Source: Mycobacterium botniense
GTDB lineage: Bacteria; Actinomycetota; Actinomycetes; Mycobacteriales; Mycobacteriaceae
Assembly (NCBI RefSeq): GCF_010723305.1
Contig: NZ_BLKW01000004.1
Span: 1,984,001 to 2,048,000 of the forward strand
Direction: 5' to 3'
Length of the DNA: 64,000 bases
Shown here: positions 52,995 through 64,000 of the stretch, one piece after another
Position numbering within the stretch: position 1 is the first letter of the stretch
How the letters are laid out: each line of letters begins with the position of its first letter
Translations under genes and position numbers: made by a program
The notes under the pieces: model-generated
What the model saw: the letters and a program-made list of their open reading frames with translations, nothing else
Databases searched by the model: none
What the model was told of the DNA's origin: nothing

Positions 52995-53031
52995 ATTGTA
53001 TCTCAAAATATGAGACGTTAGTATCTATCTG
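52995..53031. promoter_or_regulatory. Shared promoter/operator between leuC and the IclR regulator
   Basis: Palindrome TCTCA-AAATA-TGAGA at 53001-53015, and a second, related GTATCT...GAGAC arrangement at 53021-53037 that overlaps the regulator start. A leftward TACAAT (52995-53000, minus) fits the leuC -10. A rightward TAGTAT (53019-53024) puts the predicted start of transcription at 53031, the GTG itself, hence a leaderless mRNA for the regulator. Binding by the IclR protein is inferred from position. Confidence 0.68.
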
Positions 53032-53732
53032 TGAGACAGCATAGCGGTATCGGCGTCCTCGACAAAGCAGTGGGTGTGCTGCACACCATCGCCGAGTCCC
53101 CCTGCGCATTGGCGGAACTGTGTGATCGCACCGGCTTGCCCCGAGCGACTGCGCATCGGCTGGCGGTGGGGCTGGAACGTCATCGCCTCCTGGCGCGTGA
53201 CGATGAGGGCCGGTGGCAGCTGGGCCCTGCGATCACTGAATTGGCCGCCCATATCGACGACCCGTTATTGGCCGCGGGCGCGGTGGTGCTGCCCCAGCTG
53301 CGTGAGACCACCGGGGAAAGCGTGCAGTTGTACCGGCGTGAGGGCACCACACGGGTGTGCGTGGCCGCACTGGAACCACCTGCCGGCCTTCGCGATACGG
53401 TTCCGGTAGGAGCACGCCTGCCCATGACGGCGGGCTCGGGTGCAAAAGTGCTGCTGGCATATAGCGATACCGCCACCCAGCAGGCTGTGCTGCCGGCGGC
53501 GAAGTTCAGTGAGCACGCGCTGGCCGAGGTTCGCCGGCGCGGATGGGCCCAAAGCGTTGCCGAACGAGAGCCTGGGGTGGCCAGTGTGTCGGCCCCGGTC
53601 CGCGACGCGAACGGCCAGGTGATCGCCGCCATCTCGGTGTCCGGCCCGATCGATCGGATGGGCCGGCGGCCCGGGGCACGATGGGCCGCTGACCTCTTGG
53701 CAGCAGCCGAGGCGCTCACTGAACGCCTGTGA
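53031..53732 (+). CDS. IclR-family regulator of leuCD (LeuR/NdgR type, Rv2989 orthologue)
   Basis: 233-aa IclR-type regulator: N-terminal winged helix (GIGVLDKAVGVLHTIAESPCALAELCDRTGLPRATAHRLAVGLERH), then the ligand-binding domain with ETTGESVQLYRREG, RLPMTAGSGAKVLLAY and GVASVSAPVRDANGQVIAAISVSGPIDRMG. Divergent orthologues (NdgR in Streptomyces, Rv2989) bind the leuCD promoter. GTG 53031 is a probable leaderless start. Confidence 0.93.
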   Translation: MRQHSGIGVLDKAVGVLHTIAESPCALAELCDRTGLPRATAHRLAVGLERHRLLARDDEGRWQLGPAITELAAHIDDPLLAAGAVVLPQLRETTGESVQLYRREGTTRVCVAALEPPAGLRDTVPVGARLPMTAGSGAKVLLAYSDTATQQAVLPAAKFSEHALAEVRRRGWAQSVAEREPGVASVSAPVRDANGQVIAAISVSGPIDRMGRRPGARWAADLLAAAEALTERL

Positions 53733-53863
53733 TCGCATCGCATACCGTCGCATCGGCAATTGCGCCCGCGACCCGACTCTGCGCCCGGCTGTAAAACCAG
53801 CGGTTTGGCGCCCGCAGGGTCACCACATCAGCAGTGGTCACGACGACCTGAGAGACTGACGCC

Positions 53864-54370
53864 ATGGGAACGAATCAGCGCGCACAGATTGTGATGTCGG
53901 AATCCGAGATCGCCGAGTTCGTGGCACGTAGCCGCACCGGCACGCTGGCCACCATCGGCCCCGGCGGACAGCCGCATCTGACCGCGATGTGGTACGGCGT
54001 ACTGGACGGCGAGATCTGGCTGGAAACCAAGGCTAAGTCCCAGAAGGCGGTCAATCTTCGGCGCGATCCACGGGTGAGCTTCCTGATCGAAGACGGCGAC
54101 ACCTATGACACGCTTCGCGGCGTTTCCTTTGAAGGCGTCGCCGAGATCGTCGAAAACCCCGATACGCTCTTCCGGCTGGGGGTCAGCGTGTTCGAGCGCT
54201 ACACCGGCCCCTACAGCGACGCCATGAAGCCGGCGATCGACCAGATGATGCACAACCGCATCGGGGTACGCATCATTACCCGTCGCACCCGCTCCTGGGA
54301 TCACCGCAAGCTCGGCCTGCCACCCATGCCCGTCGGCGGCTCGACCGCCCCCACCGCAGGGGCACGATAG
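53864..54370 (+). CDS. F420-binding FDOR-family protein (Rv2991 orthologue)
   Basis: 168-aa split-barrel flavin/deazaflavin oxidoreductase-like protein. N-terminal MSESEIAEFVARSRTGTLATIGPGGQPHLTAMWYGVLDG, then TKAKSQKAVNLRRDPRVSFLIEDGDTYDTLRGVSFEG, and C-terminal RTRSWDHRKLGLPPMPV. Rv2991 has been crystallised and shown to bind F420 without known substrate. This window also carries fbiD for F420 synthesis, but the two are not linked in an operon. Start ATG 53864. It is followed by two minus-strand tRNAs. Confidence 0.88.
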   Translation: MGTNQRAQIVMSESEIAEFVARSRTGTLATIGPGGQPHLTAMWYGVLDGEIWLETKAKSQKAVNLRRDPRVSFLIEDGDTYDTLRGVSFEGVAEIVENPDTLFRLGVSVFERYTGPYSDAMKPAIDQMMHNRIGVRIITRRTRSWDHRKLGLPPMPVGGSTAPTAGAR

Positions 54371-54434
54371 CCCACCAGAACACCTCGGCACGCGAACTGA
54401 ACTGGTGTGCAACGGCTCGCCACAGCCGGTGTGG

Positions 54435-54507
54435 TAGCCCCGATGGGATTCGAACCCACGCTACCGCCGTGAGAGGGCGGCGTCCTAGGCCGCTAGACGA
54501 CGGGGCC
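54435..54507 (-). tRNA. tRNA-Glu (CUC anticodon)
   Basis: 73-nt gene without encoded CCA. Acceptor 5' GGCCCCG pairs with CGGGGCT (first pair G-U). D arm GTCTAGCGGCC, anticodon loop CCTCTCA with CUC (reading GAG) between GCCGC and GCGGC-like stem halves, T arm GTGGG-TTCGAAT-CCCAT, discriminator A. It lies upstream of gltX, the enzyme that charges it. Confidence 0.96.
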
Positions 54508-54589
54508 GGAACCGATCTGAGCTGCCAGCATAACCCACGCGGACCCACCTGGAGGTGCCCACCTCATCGCGTGCGGCCACCAGATCTTG

Positions 54590-54661
54590 CTGGGGTACCA
54601 GGACTCGAACCTAGAACGGCTGAACCAGAATCAGCTGTGTTGCCAATTACACCATACCCCA
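54590..54661 (-). tRNA. tRNA-Gln (CUG anticodon)
   Basis: 72-nt gene without encoded CCA. Acceptor 5' TGGGGTA pairs perfectly with TACCCCA, discriminator G. Anticodon CUG sits in GATTCTGGTTC, and the T-loop is GGTTCGAGTCC. In mycobacteria Gln-tRNA is made by first charging with Glu (non-discriminating GltX) and then amidating, so its neighbourhood to gltX is apt. Confidence 0.96.
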
Positions 54662-54776
54662 TCTGCTGTTAAAACCACTGTTCAGAGCCTATTTTAGGCT
54701 CACACGCACACCCGCGCGAATCCCTGCTGCCGACTGGTCGGGCCGACGTGCAGATTACCAAAACCGTCGGTGTGGT

Positions 54777-56249
54777 TCAGGGGTGCCCGGTCCACTGTCG
54801 GGCCGACCGCAGCCGCCGCAGGGTGCGCTCGCGGCCAAGCAGTTCCAGCGATTCAAACAACGGCGGGCTGACAGCTGTTCCGGTGGTGGCGACGCGGATC
54901 GGACCGAACGCCTTGCGGGCCTGAAGTCCGAGCCCGTCCACGAGTGCACCTTTCAGGACAGCCTCGATCTCGGTGGCAGCCCAGTCGTCGAGACCCGCCA
55001 AGGCTGTAAGGGCAGTGTCGAGCACCGGGCCGGCGTGTGACCCCAGCTCCCTGGCGGCGGCCTGCGGGTCGATGGCGTACTCGTCGTCGTTGAGGAACTT
55101 CAGCAGACCCCATGCGTCGCCGAGCACGACGATGCGGGTCTGAACCAGGCGGGCCGCCACCGCAAAACCGGCCTCGTCGACGCCCAGATGATAGCCGTGT
55201 GCGGAGAAGTACTCACGCAACCTGGCGGTGAACTCCTCTGCGTCGAGCAGACGAATATGCTCGGCATTGATCGCGTCGGCCTTTTTCTGGTCAAACCGGG
55301 CCGGGTTTGCGTTGACATCCACGACATCGAATGCGGCCACCATCTCCTCGAGGCTGAACACGTCACGGTCATCAGCGATCGACCAACCCAGCAGGGCAAG
55401 GTAATTGAGGAGTCCTTCCGGAATGAAACCCCGTTCGCGATGAACGAACAGGTTCGACTGCGGATCGCGTTTCGACAACTTCTTGGTGCCCTCTCCCAAG
55501 ACCGTTGGCAGGTGTGCAAATTGGGGAATCTGATCGGCAACTCCGATACGCATCAGGGCCTGATACAGCGCGATCTGGCGCGGGGTTGACGGCAGCAGAT
55601 CCTCGCCGCGTAGCACGTGGGTGATCTTCATCAGCGCGTCGTCAACCGGGTTGACCAATGTGTACAACGGATCCCCACTGGCACGGGTCAACGCGAAATC
55701 GGGTATGGTGCCTGCCGCGAACGTCATCGGTCCGCGCACCAGATCGTGCCAGCCGAGATCTTCGTCAGGCATCCGCAGCCGTATCACCGGTTTGCGGCCC
55801 TCGGCCAGGTAGGCCGCGCGCTGAGCGTCGGTCAGGTCCCGATCGAAGTTGTCATAACCCAGCTTGGGATTGCGTCCCGCCGCGATGTGACGGGCCTCGA
55901 CCTCCTCCGGCGTCGAAAAAGCCTGGTAAGCTTCGCCCGCGTCGAGCAGCCGCGCCACCACGTCGCGGTAGATGTCCGTGCGCTGCGACTGCCGGTAAGG
56001 ACCGTAGGGCCCGCCGACCTCTGGGCCCTCGTCCCAATTCAAACCCAGCCAGCGCAGCGCGTCGAGCAGCGCGAGGTAGCTTTCCTCGCTGTCACGCCCG
56101 GGGTCGGTGTCCTCGACCCGGAAGACAAAAGTACCGCCGGTATGCCGCGCATAGGCCCAGTTGAACAAGGCGGTACGGATCAGCCCGACATGGGGAACCC
56201 CGGTGGGCGACGGACAGAACCGGACTCGCACACGTGCCGCTGATCTCAC
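54777..56249 (-). CDS. gltX: Glutamyl-tRNA synthetase
   Basis: Class I synthetase, 490 aa. HIGH-type motif [25 protein letters not shown]-type [15 protein letters not shown], and [25 protein letters not shown]. In mycobacteria it probably charges both tRNA-Glu and tRNA-Gln, whose genes lie just downstream. The start at 56249 overlaps the stop of the fahA gene by 4 nt, so expression is translationally coupled. The first six residues (MRSAAR) are not conserved. Confidence 0.96.
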   Translation of the reverse strand: MRSAARVRVRFCPSPTGVPHVGLIRTALFNWAYARHTGGTFVFRVEDTDPGRDSEESYLALLDALRWLGLNWDEGPEVGGPYGPYRQSQRTDIYRDVVARLLDAGEAYQAFSTPEEVEARHIAAGRNPKLGYDNFDRDLTDAQRAAYLAEGRKPVIRLRMPDEDLGWHDLVRGPMTFAAGTIPDFALTRASGDPLYTLVNPVDDALMKITHVLRGEDLLPSTPRQIALYQALMRIGVADQIPQFAHLPTVLGEGTKKLSKRDPQSNLFVHRERGFIPEGLLNYLALLGWSIADDRDVFSLEEMVAAFDVVDVNANPARFDQKKADAINAEHIRLLDAEEFTARLREYFSAHGYHLGVDEAGFAVAARLVQTRIVVLGDAWGLLKFLNDDEYAIDPQAAARELGSHAGPVLDTALTALAGLDDWAATEIEAVLKGALVDGLGLQARKAFGPIRVATTGTAVSPPLFESLELLGRERTLRRLRSARQWTGHP

Positions 56250-57025
56250 GACTTTCCTTTGCGCACAACAGGATTAGTCAGAGTACCGATGCCCTCGATG
56301 GACACAGCCACGGTGTCGCCGTGTTCGAGGGGACCGACACCGTCGGGTGTTCCGGTGAGGATGAGATCTCCGGGCAACAACGTCATCACCGACGAGATCC
56401 ATTCCACGATCGCACCGATATCGTGGATCATCAGCGAGGTACGACTGCGTTGCTTGACGTCGCCGTTAACCTCCGTCCGCAATTCGAGGTCGGCCGGGTC
56501 GAGGTCGGTGGCGATCCACGGCCCAACCGGACAAAAGGTGTCATGTCCTTTGGCCCGGGTCCATTGACCGTCAGCCTGTTGCTGATCGCGGGCCGTCACA
56601 TCATTGCCGATGGTGTAGCCGAGGATGTTCTCGGCGGCCCGAGCGGCGGGCACGTCCTTACACGGCCGGCTGATCACGAGCCCCAGCTCGCCCTCGAAAT
56701 GCACCGGTGACGCGTTGGCCGGCAAGCGAATCGGCACATTCGGTCCGATGATGGCGGTATTGGGCTTGAGGAAGATCACCGGATCGGCCGCCGCTGCTCC
56801 GCCCATCTCGGCGACGTGGGCGGCGTAGTTCTTGCCGACGCAGACCACCTTGCTCGCCAGCGTTGGCGCCAGCAGGCGCACGTCGGGCAACGGCCAGCGA
56901 CGGCCTGTGAAGGTTGGGGTGCCGAATGGGTGCTCGGCGATCTCGCGGGCAGTCATCGCTCCGGGCTCGCCTTCGATGCTGACGAAGGCTACACCGTCGG
57001 GGCTGGCGATTCGACCAAGGCGCAC
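56246..57025 (-). CDS. Fumarylacetoacetate-hydrolase-family protein (Rv2993c orthologue)
   Basis: 259-aa FAH-family metal enzyme: [46 protein letters not shown] (metal ligand Glu pair), [14 protein letters not shown] and [19 protein letters not shown]. Members open 2-hydroxyhepta-dienedioate or related acylpyruvates; the exact substrate is not evident. GTG 57025 ([14 protein letters not shown]) matches the relatives. The open frame upstream to 57247 is not conserved. It overlaps gltX by 4 nt. Confidence 0.9.
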   Translation of the reverse strand: MRLGRIASPDGVAFVSIEGEPGAMTAREIAEHPFGTPTFTGRRWPLPDVRLLAPTLASKVVCVGKNYAAHVAEMGGAAAADPVIFLKPNTAIIGPNVPIRLPANASPVHFEGELGLVISRPCKDVPAARAAENILGYTIGNDVTARDQQQADGQWTRAKGHDTFCPVGPWIATDLDPADLELRTEVNGDVKQRSRTSLMIHDIGAIVEWISSVMTLLPGDLILTGTPDGVGPLEHGDTVAVSIEGIGTLTNPVVRKGKS

Positions 57026-57253
57026 CCGCCCGAGCCTAACGACAACCGCCCGCGCAGCGGCGCCGGGCACCAGCTGAATCCGCGTCTCCCGGTCCCCGCG
57101 AGCATCGTCATCACCAAAATCGCCTCGTCGGTCCCGTGCCGGATGCTGCGCGGTATCCCCTGACCAAGACCGCTCGCCGGCGCGCCCCGGCATCCGCCGA
57201 CGCGCTGACGCGCATGACTGTGGCCGATCAGATGCGTGTGACAGCATGAGTGG

Positions 57254-58591
57254 ATGCCAACCGAAGCGATCGGTACGGGCGCGCGCTGGTCGATGGTGGC
57301 CATCTCGCTGGGGGCGACGTCCTGCGCTTTCGTTTTCATCAACGGTGTCGCGTTCCTGATTCCCGCGCTGGAGGCCGAACAGGGCACCCCGCTCGCCGAA
57401 GCAGGTTTGCTGTCATCGATGCCGAGCTTCGGCATGGTGGCGACCCTGATCGCCTGGGGGTACGCGCTGGACCGCGTCGGGGAGCGGATCGTGCTCACGC
57501 TGGGCTCAGCACTCACTGCAGGCGCGGCCTATGCCGCGGCCTCGGTGCATTCTCTGCTGGCCATCGGGGCATTGCTGTTCGTCGGGGGTATGGCGGCCGC
57601 CAGCTGTAATACCGCCGGCGGCCGGCTGGTGGCCGGCTGGTTTCCCCCGCATCAGCGCGGCCTGGCGATGGGCATTCGCCAGGCCGCGCAGCCCTTAGGA
57701 ATCGCACTGGGCGCCTTGATAATTCCCGAGCTGGCGGAACGCGGCCCCAGTGCCGGGCTGATGTTTCCGGCACTGGTGTGCTCAGTGTCGGCGGTGGCCT
57801 GCGCCATCGGGGTGATCGACCCGCCGCGGAAAGCGCGCGAGACAGCCACTGTCGAAGAGCTGGCCAGCCCGTACCGCGGGACGTCGATCCTGTGGCGAAT
57901 TCACGCGGTTTCGTCGCTGCTGATGATGCCCCAGTGTGTGACCGTCACGTTCATGCTGGTCTGGCTGATCACTGCCCATAACTGGTCGATCGCCTCAGCA
58001 GGCGCCCTGGTCACCGTCTCCCAGCTGCTGGGCGGCTTGGGCCGCATTGTGGTCGGCCGCTGGTCTGACCGCGTGGCCTCGCGGATGCGGCCCGTCCGCG
58101 TGATCGCGATCGCCGTCACCGTGACGATGATGTCGCTGGGTCTCGCCGATCGGCTGGGATCGCCACTGGCCGAGACCATCATGGTGGTGGTCGCAGTGCT
58201 GGCAGTACTCGACAACGGCTTGGAGTCCACCGCGATTACCGAGTTCGCCGGCCCGTTCTGGAGTGGTCGCGCACTGGGCATTCAAAACACCACCCAGCGG
58301 TTGACCGCAGCTGCGGGGCCGCCGGTGTTCGGTGCGCTGATCGCGGCGGCCGGTTATCCGCTGGCCTGGGCGGTATGCGGGGTGTTCCCGCTGCTGGCAG
58401 TCCCGCTGGTCCCGGCTGACCTGGGCCCGCCGGGGCTGGACGCTACAGCGCAGCGAGAATCCGTTCGCCGATTTGGCTGGTCGAAAACCGCGCGTCGCCG
58501 CGTGTCGCGAGATGAGCCGCCACAGCCCGATCCACCCGCGCGGCGGCGTTTTCCTCGCCGACGTGGGCGAGCATCAGCGCCACCGACATAA
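57254..58591 (+). CDS. MFS transporter (Rv2994 orthologue)
   Basis: Major-facilitator protein, about 445 aa. Twelve predicted helices: helices from about residue 14 ([26 protein letters not shown]), the loop motif [11 protein letters not shown], then [25 protein letters not shown], and [34 protein letters not shown]. Substrate unknown. Its 3' end extends 149 bp antisense into leuB, and the last ~50 residues are a low-complexity Arg/Pro tail that coincides with the leuB 3' end. ATG 57254; the start is 229 bp from the fahA start region, divergently. Confidence 0.87.
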   Translation: MPTEAIGTGARWSMVAISLGATSCAFVFINGVAFLIPALEAEQGTPLAEAGLLSSMPSFGMVATLIAWGYALDRVGERIVLTLGSALTAGAAYAAASVHSLLAIGALLFVGGMAAASCNTAGGRLVAGWFPPHQRGLAMGIRQAAQPLGIALGALIIPELAERGPSAGLMFPALVCSVSAVACAIGVIDPPRKARETATVEELASPYRGTSILWRIHAVSSLLMMPQCVTVTFMLVWLITAHNWSIASAGALVTVSQLLGGLGRIVVGRWSDRVASRMRPVRVIAIAVTVTMMSLGLADRLGSPLAETIMVVVAVLAVLDNGLESTAITEFAGPFWSGRALGIQNTTQRLTAAAGPPVFGALIAAAGYPLAWAVCGVFPLLAVPLVPADLGPPGLDATAQRESVRRFGWSKTARRRVSRDEPPQPDPPARRRFPRRRGRASAPPT

Positions 58592-59453
58592 TCGCGGCCG
58601 TCGGGTCGGCAATCCCCTTCCCGGCGATATCGGGCGCGCTGCCGTGCACCGGTTCGAACATCGACGGATTCACGCGGGTGGGGTCGATATTGCCGCTCGC
58701 GGCCAGCCCGATTCCGCCGCACACGGCAGCGGCCAAATCGGTGATGATGTCACCAAAGAGGTTGTCGGTGACGATCACGTCGAACCGGCCCGGATCGGTC
58801 ACCAGATGGATGGTGGCGGCGTCGACGTGTTGATAGGACACCTCGACTCCCGGGTATTTCTCGCCGATCTCGTGCACCGTGCGCGACCACAGGGCACCGG
58901 CGAACGTCAACACGTTGGTTTTGTGCACCAGTGTCAGGTGTTTGCGCCGCTGCTGAGCTCGCTCGAAAGCATCGTGGACCACTCGGCGCACCCCGAACGC
59001 GGTGTTGACGCTCACCTCGGTGGCGACCTCGTTGGCGGTGCCGACCCGGATGGCCCCACCCGTGCCGGTGTAAGGGCCCTCGGTGCCCTCACGGACCACA
59101 ACGAAGTCGATGGCGGGATTCCCGGTCAAGGGGCTATTCACCCCCGGGTACAGCCGCGCTGGGCGCAGATTGACGTAGTGGTCCAGCGCGAAACGCAGCC
59201 GCAACAGCAACCCGCGCTCCAGCACGCCGCTGGGCACCGACGGATCACCGATCGCACCCAGCAGGATCGCGTCATGTGCCCGCAGCTCGGCGAGCACCGA
59301 ATCCGGTAGGACCTCGCCGGTGGCGTGGAAACGCCGGGCCCCCAAGTCGTAGCTGGTTTTCTCCACACCGGGCAGCACCGCATCGAGCACCTTGACAGCC
59401 TCAGTCACCACTTCGGGGCCAATGCCGTCGCCGGCGATGACCGCGAGCCTCAT
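58443..59453 (-). CDS. leuB: 3-isopropylmalate dehydrogenase
   Basis: LeuB (336 aa) oxidatively decarboxylates 3-isopropylmalate in leucine synthesis. Family markers: [74 protein letters not shown], and [22 protein letters not shown] 59453; the open frame continuing upstream is not conserved. The 3' end overlaps the converging MFS gene by 149 bp. It lies directly downstream of serA on the same strand. Confidence 0.96.
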   Translation of the reverse strand: MRLAVIAGDGIGPEVVTEAVKVLDAVLPGVEKTSYDLGARRFHATGEVLPDSVLAELRAHDAILLGAIGDPSVPSGVLERGLLLRLRFALDHYVNLRPARLYPGVNSPLTGNPAIDFVVVREGTEGPYTGTGGAIRVGTANEVATEVSVNTAFGVRRVVHDAFERAQQRRKHLTLVHKTNVLTFAGALWSRTVHEIGEKYPGVEVSYQHVDAATIHLVTDPGRFDVIVTDNLFGDIITDLAAAVCGGIGLAASGNIDPTRVNPSMFEPVHGSAPDIAGKGIADPTAAIMSVALMLAHVGEENAAARVDRAVAAHLATRGDARFSTSQIGERILAAL

Positions 59454-59502
59454 CGGCGCCGCTCCTGCGCATCGCGTCGCGCTACCCCGTCGCCGCCGCA
59501 CC

Positions 59503-61089
59503 TCACGACAGATCAACGACCTCGAGCTTGTTCGCTGCGACGGCCGCGCTGATCGCCGACCGCACGTCTTCGGGGACGTCACGATTCACGCGCAACATGA
59601 TCGTCGCACCCGGGCCTTCGGAGTCCTCCGACAGCTGCGCGGCGTGGATGTTCACCCCGGCCGCACCGAGCAAGGTGCCGATTTTGCCCAGCGCTCCCGG
59701 CTGGTCGACGTAGTGGATGATCAGGTTGATGCCCTGCGCACGCAAGTCGAAGTTACGGCCGTTGATCTGCACGATCTTCTGCACCATCTGCGGGCCGGAC
59801 AGCGTGCCGGCCACGTTCACGACGGAGCCGTCCGCGCCGACCGCCCGCACGTCGACGACGCTGCGATGATTGGGGCTTTCAGGAGCTGTGCTGATTTCAG
59901 CGGAGACCCCGCGTTCAGCCGCCAGTGCCGGGGCGTTGACGAATGTCACCGGCTCTTCGATCACCGCCGAGAACAACCCGCGTAGCGCCGACAGCCGCAG
60001 CACCTCAACATCTTCAGCGGCCAGTTCGCCGCGCACCTGCACCGACAGCGACACCGGCAACCGGTCGGAAAGCACACCCACCAGCACACCGAGCTTGCGC
60101 ACCAGATCCAGCCAGGGCAGCACCTCCTCGCTGACCACCCCGGCGCCGACGTTGACCGCATCGGGGACAAACTCGCCCGCCAGCGCCAGCTTGACGCTTT
60201 CGGCCACATCGGTGCCGGCCCGCTCTTGAGCCTCGACGGTGGAGGCCCCCAGGTGCGGTGTCACCACCACTTGGGGCAGCTCGAACAAGGGGCTGTCCGT
60301 GCACGGTTCGGTGGCGAACACATCGATACCCGCGGCACGCACGTGTCCGTCGCGCACGGCTTCGGCCAATGCTTCCTCGTCGAGGAGGCCACCGCGCGCG
60401 GCGTTGACGACGATGACACCCGGCTTGGTCTTGGCCAGGGCGTCCCGGCCTATCATTCCCGCCGTCTCCGGGGTCTTCGGCAGATGTACCGAGATGAAGT
60501 CGGCGCGGGCCAGCAGGTCGTCGAGGGACACCAGCTCGATACCCAGTTGCGCCGCCCGGGCGTGTGACACATAGGGGTCATAGGCGACGATGCGGGTGCC
60601 GAAAGCGGCCAGCCGCTGCGCAACCAGCTGCCCGATCCGGCCCAGCCCGACGATACCGACCGTTTTGCCGAAGATTTCGGTGCCGGTGAACGACGAGCGC
60701 TTCCACTCGTGCGCGCGCAGTGAGGCGTCCGCGGCGGGGATGTGGCGGGCGGCCGCCAGCAGCAGCGCGATCGCGTGTTCAGCGGCGCTGTGAATGTTCG
60801 ACGTCGGGGCATTGACCACGAGCACCCCGCGCTCGGTGGCCGCGTCCACGTCGACGTTGTCCAGCCCCACCCCGGCGCGAGCCACGATCTTGAGCTTGGG
60901 GGCGGCGGCCAAAACCTCGGCGTCAACCGTGGTCGCGGAGCGCACCAGCAGTGCATCGGCCTCGGATACCGCGGACAGCAGTTGGTCTCGATTGGGGCCG
61001 TCAACCCAGCGCACGTCGACCTGATCTCCCAGGGCGGCAACGGTTGATTCGGCGAGTTTGTCGGCAATCACAACAACAGGCAAGCTCAC
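59503..61089 (-). CDS. serA: D-3-phosphoglycerate dehydrogenase
   Basis: SerA (528 aa), first step of serine synthesis. NAD-binding motif [20 protein letters not shown], catalytic His/Arg region [16 protein letters not shown], an intervening domain ([22 protein letters not shown]) typical of the mycobacterial enzyme, and a C-terminal ACT domain ([22 protein letters not shown]) for serine feedback. GTG 61089 ([14 protein letters not shown]). 193 bp without a gene separates it from ilvC. In M. tuberculosis genes Rv2997-Rv3000 lie there. Confidence 0.96.
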   Translation of the reverse strand: MSLPVVVIADKLAESTVAALGDQVDVRWVDGPNRDQLLSAVSEADALLVRSATTVDAEVLAAAPKLKIVARAGVGLDNVDVDAATERGVLVVNAPTSNIHSAAEHAIALLLAAARHIPAADASLRAHEWKRSSFTGTEIFGKTVGIVGLGRIGQLVAQRLAAFGTRIVAYDPYVSHARAAQLGIELVSLDDLLARADFISVHLPKTPETAGMIGRDALAKTKPGVIVVNAARGGLLDEEALAEAVRDGHVRAAGIDVFATEPCTDSPLFELPQVVVTPHLGASTVEAQERAGTDVAESVKLALAGEFVPDAVNVGAGVVSEEVLPWLDLVRKLGVLVGVLSDRLPVSLSVQVRGELAAEDVEVLRLSALRGLFSAVIEEPVTFVNAPALAAERGVSAEISTAPESPNHRSVVDVRAVGADGSVVNVAGTLSGPQMVQKIVQINGRNFDLRAQGINLIIHYVDQPGALGKIGTLLGAAGVNIHAAQLSEDSEGPGATIMLRVNRDVPEDVRSAISAAVAANKLEVVDLS

Positions 61090-61282
61090 CCGGCCAGCCT
61101 AATAGGCTGCACCGAGGCGGCGGATGGCAGCACCGCCGACCAGCGGGTGAGCGCACCGCCGGGCATCGGTCTGGGTCTGGCGTGGACGCGGAGCCCGAAC
61201 AGCTGCCCAGCGTGCAATGACGGGAAAACAGCCACGAACATTGCCCTGCTTACTCGCTCGGCGAACCGGCGCGTGGGGTGGT

Positions 61283-62833
<1,551 letters not shown>

Positions 62834-62834
<1 letters not shown>

Positions 62835-64000
62835 CAGGCATGCCCTTCGTTGTCGGCGTCGTCGAAGAGGGGGCGAATGCCGCGGGCGGCCTGGATTTCG
62901 TCGTTGCTGGTTCCCGCGGCCACCATCGGCCAGACCTGCGCATCGGCCCCGACGATGAAGTCGATGACCACCGGGCGGTCGTTGATCGCGCGCGCCGCGT
63001 TGATCACCTCGACCACGTCTTCTTCACGCTCACAACGCAACCCGACGCACCCGAGCGCTTCCGCCAACTTCACGAAGTCCGGGATGCGATGTGAGTGGGT
63101 GGCCAGGTCCGTCTGCGAGTAGCGTTCCTGGTAGAACAGCGACTGCCATTGCCGCACCATGCCCAGGTTGCCGTTGTTGATCAGCGCGACTTTGATCGGC
63201 GCGCCTTCCACCGCGCAGGTGGCCAGCTCTTGGTTCGTCATCTGAAAACAGCCGTCACCGTCGACCGCCCACACCTCGGCCTCGGGCCGGGCGATTTTCG
63301 CGCCCATAGCCGCGGGGATGGCAAAACCCATGGTGCCCAGGCCGCCCGAGTTGATCCAGGTGCGCGGCTTCTCATAGCAGATGAACTGCGCCGCCCACAT
63401 CTGATGCTGTCCCACGCCGGCGACATAGACGGCGTCGGGCCCGGCGATCTTGCCGAGGGTGGAGATCACGTACTCCGGGCTCAGGCTGCCGTCGCTCTGC
63501 GGCCCGTAGCTCAGCGGATAGGTGGCCTGCACACCGCGCAGGTACTGCCACCAGTCGCCGAGATCGAGGTTGCCGGGGGTGCCGTCATGGCGCAGTGCCA
63601 CGATGAGCTCAGCGATGACCGCTTTGACGTCGCCGACGATCGGCACATCGGCGCGCCGGTTTTTCCCGATCTCGGCCGGGTCGATGTCGGCGTGGATGAC
63701 CTTGGCTTCCGGGGCGAATGAGTCAAGTTTTCCGGTAACCCGGTCGTCGAAGCGGGTGCCCAACGCGATCAGCAGGTCGCTGCGTTGCAGTGCGGCCACC
63801 GCCGCGACGGTGCCGTGCATACCCGGCATACCCAGATGCTGCGGATGGCTATCCGGGAAGGCGCCGCGCGCCATCAGCGTGGTGACGACGGGGATTCCGG
63901 TCAGCTCGGCCAGATCCCGCAGCTGCGCGGTGGCCTCCCCGCGGATGACACCGCCGCCGATGTACAGCACCGGCTTACGGGCGGCTGCGATCAGTCGCGC
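62834..64000 (-). CDS. ilvB: Acetolactate synthase large subunit, N-terminal part outside window
   Basis: The C-terminal ~389 codons of IlvB, a ThDP/FAD-dependent enzyme that makes acetolactate. The frame is open through position 64000 ([22 protein letters not shown]), so the gene continues beyond the right edge. Middle domain: [14 protein letters not shown]; ThDP site: [38 protein letters not shown] and [18 protein letters not shown]. Stop at 62834 overlaps ilvN. Any start inside the window would be artificial. Confidence 0.97.

Noticed and set aside
54276..54548. 90-codon minus frame overlapping the tRNA-Glu gene
   Set aside because: It covers a tRNA gene and the 3' end of the FDOR gene; typical spurious open frame.

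Overview
The window is chromosomal DNA from a slow-growing-type Mycobacterium. It is about two-thirds G+C, uses many GTG starts, and gene for gene it follows the Mycobacterium tuberculosis H37Rv segment from about Rv2901c to Rv3003c (order and product names recalled, not searched). Many products look close to full-length orthologues: SMC, PPK1, LeuC, SerA, GltX, FtsY, Ffh and the F420 enzyme FbiD. The long PDIM/phenolic-glycolipid lipid locus that sits between the Rv2927c and Rv2963 orthologues in M. tuberculosis is not there. Those two genes are separated by only 216 bp, so the organism is not a close relative of M. tuberculosis, M. marinum or M. leprae in this respect. Which species it is cannot be settled from the sequence alone. 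I see no insertion sequence, prophage, CRISPR array or integrase.

Layout. 1-2.3 kb: an Rrf2 regulator and a GAF-ANTAR antiterminator, with a synteny break on the left. 2.3-8.2 kb: RNase HII, signal peptidase, ribosomal proteins L19 and S16, and the 16S/tRNA maturation proteins RimM, TrmD and KhpA, plus the lipoprotein LppW. 8.2-14.2 kb: the cell-wall carboxypeptidase DacB2, two amidohydrolases and the receptor-like kinase PknI. 14.2-25.1 kb: both SRP GTPases (Ffh, FtsY) flanking the nitrogen module amt-glnB-glnD, then SMC. 25.2-29 kb: acylphosphatase, OsmC protein, Fpg, RNase III, DUF177 and SepIVA. 29.2-36.7 kb: a metal-type permease, CoaD, RsmD, a VKOR/DsbA disulfide pair, LipN, two tandem aldo-keto reductases and a secreted HNH protein. 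36.7-46 kb: RecG, a FakA-like kinase, L28, Ung, ThiL, a DUF3515 protein, Ddl and GpsA. 46-50.7 kb: FbiD, PPK1, MutT1 and HupB. 50.9-64 kb: branched-chain amino acid and serine biosynthesis (leuCD with its IclR regulator, leuB, serA, ilvC, ilvN, ilvB), two tRNAs, GltX, a fumarylacetoacetate-hydrolase-family protein, an F420-binding protein and an MFS transporter.

Most genes lie on the minus strand in tight operons with 1-14 nt overlaps (ilvB-ilvN, DsbA-VKOR, fahA-gltX, DUF177-rnc, osmC-acyP). The best second-look items are these. PknI has lost the catalytic HRD aspartate and the P+1 threonine, so it looks like a pseudokinase. A well-formed GlnR-type box lies upstream of amt-glnB. amt reads out of frame into glnB. 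At the rsmD 5' end pca is missing, a 21-codon ORF is present, and the conserved N-terminus can only be reached from a CTG codon. lipN and an aldo-keto reductase share a head-to-head CATG start. A palindromic operator and a leaderless promoter lie between leuC and its IclR regulator. A perfect 19-bp hairpin separates mutT1 from hupB.
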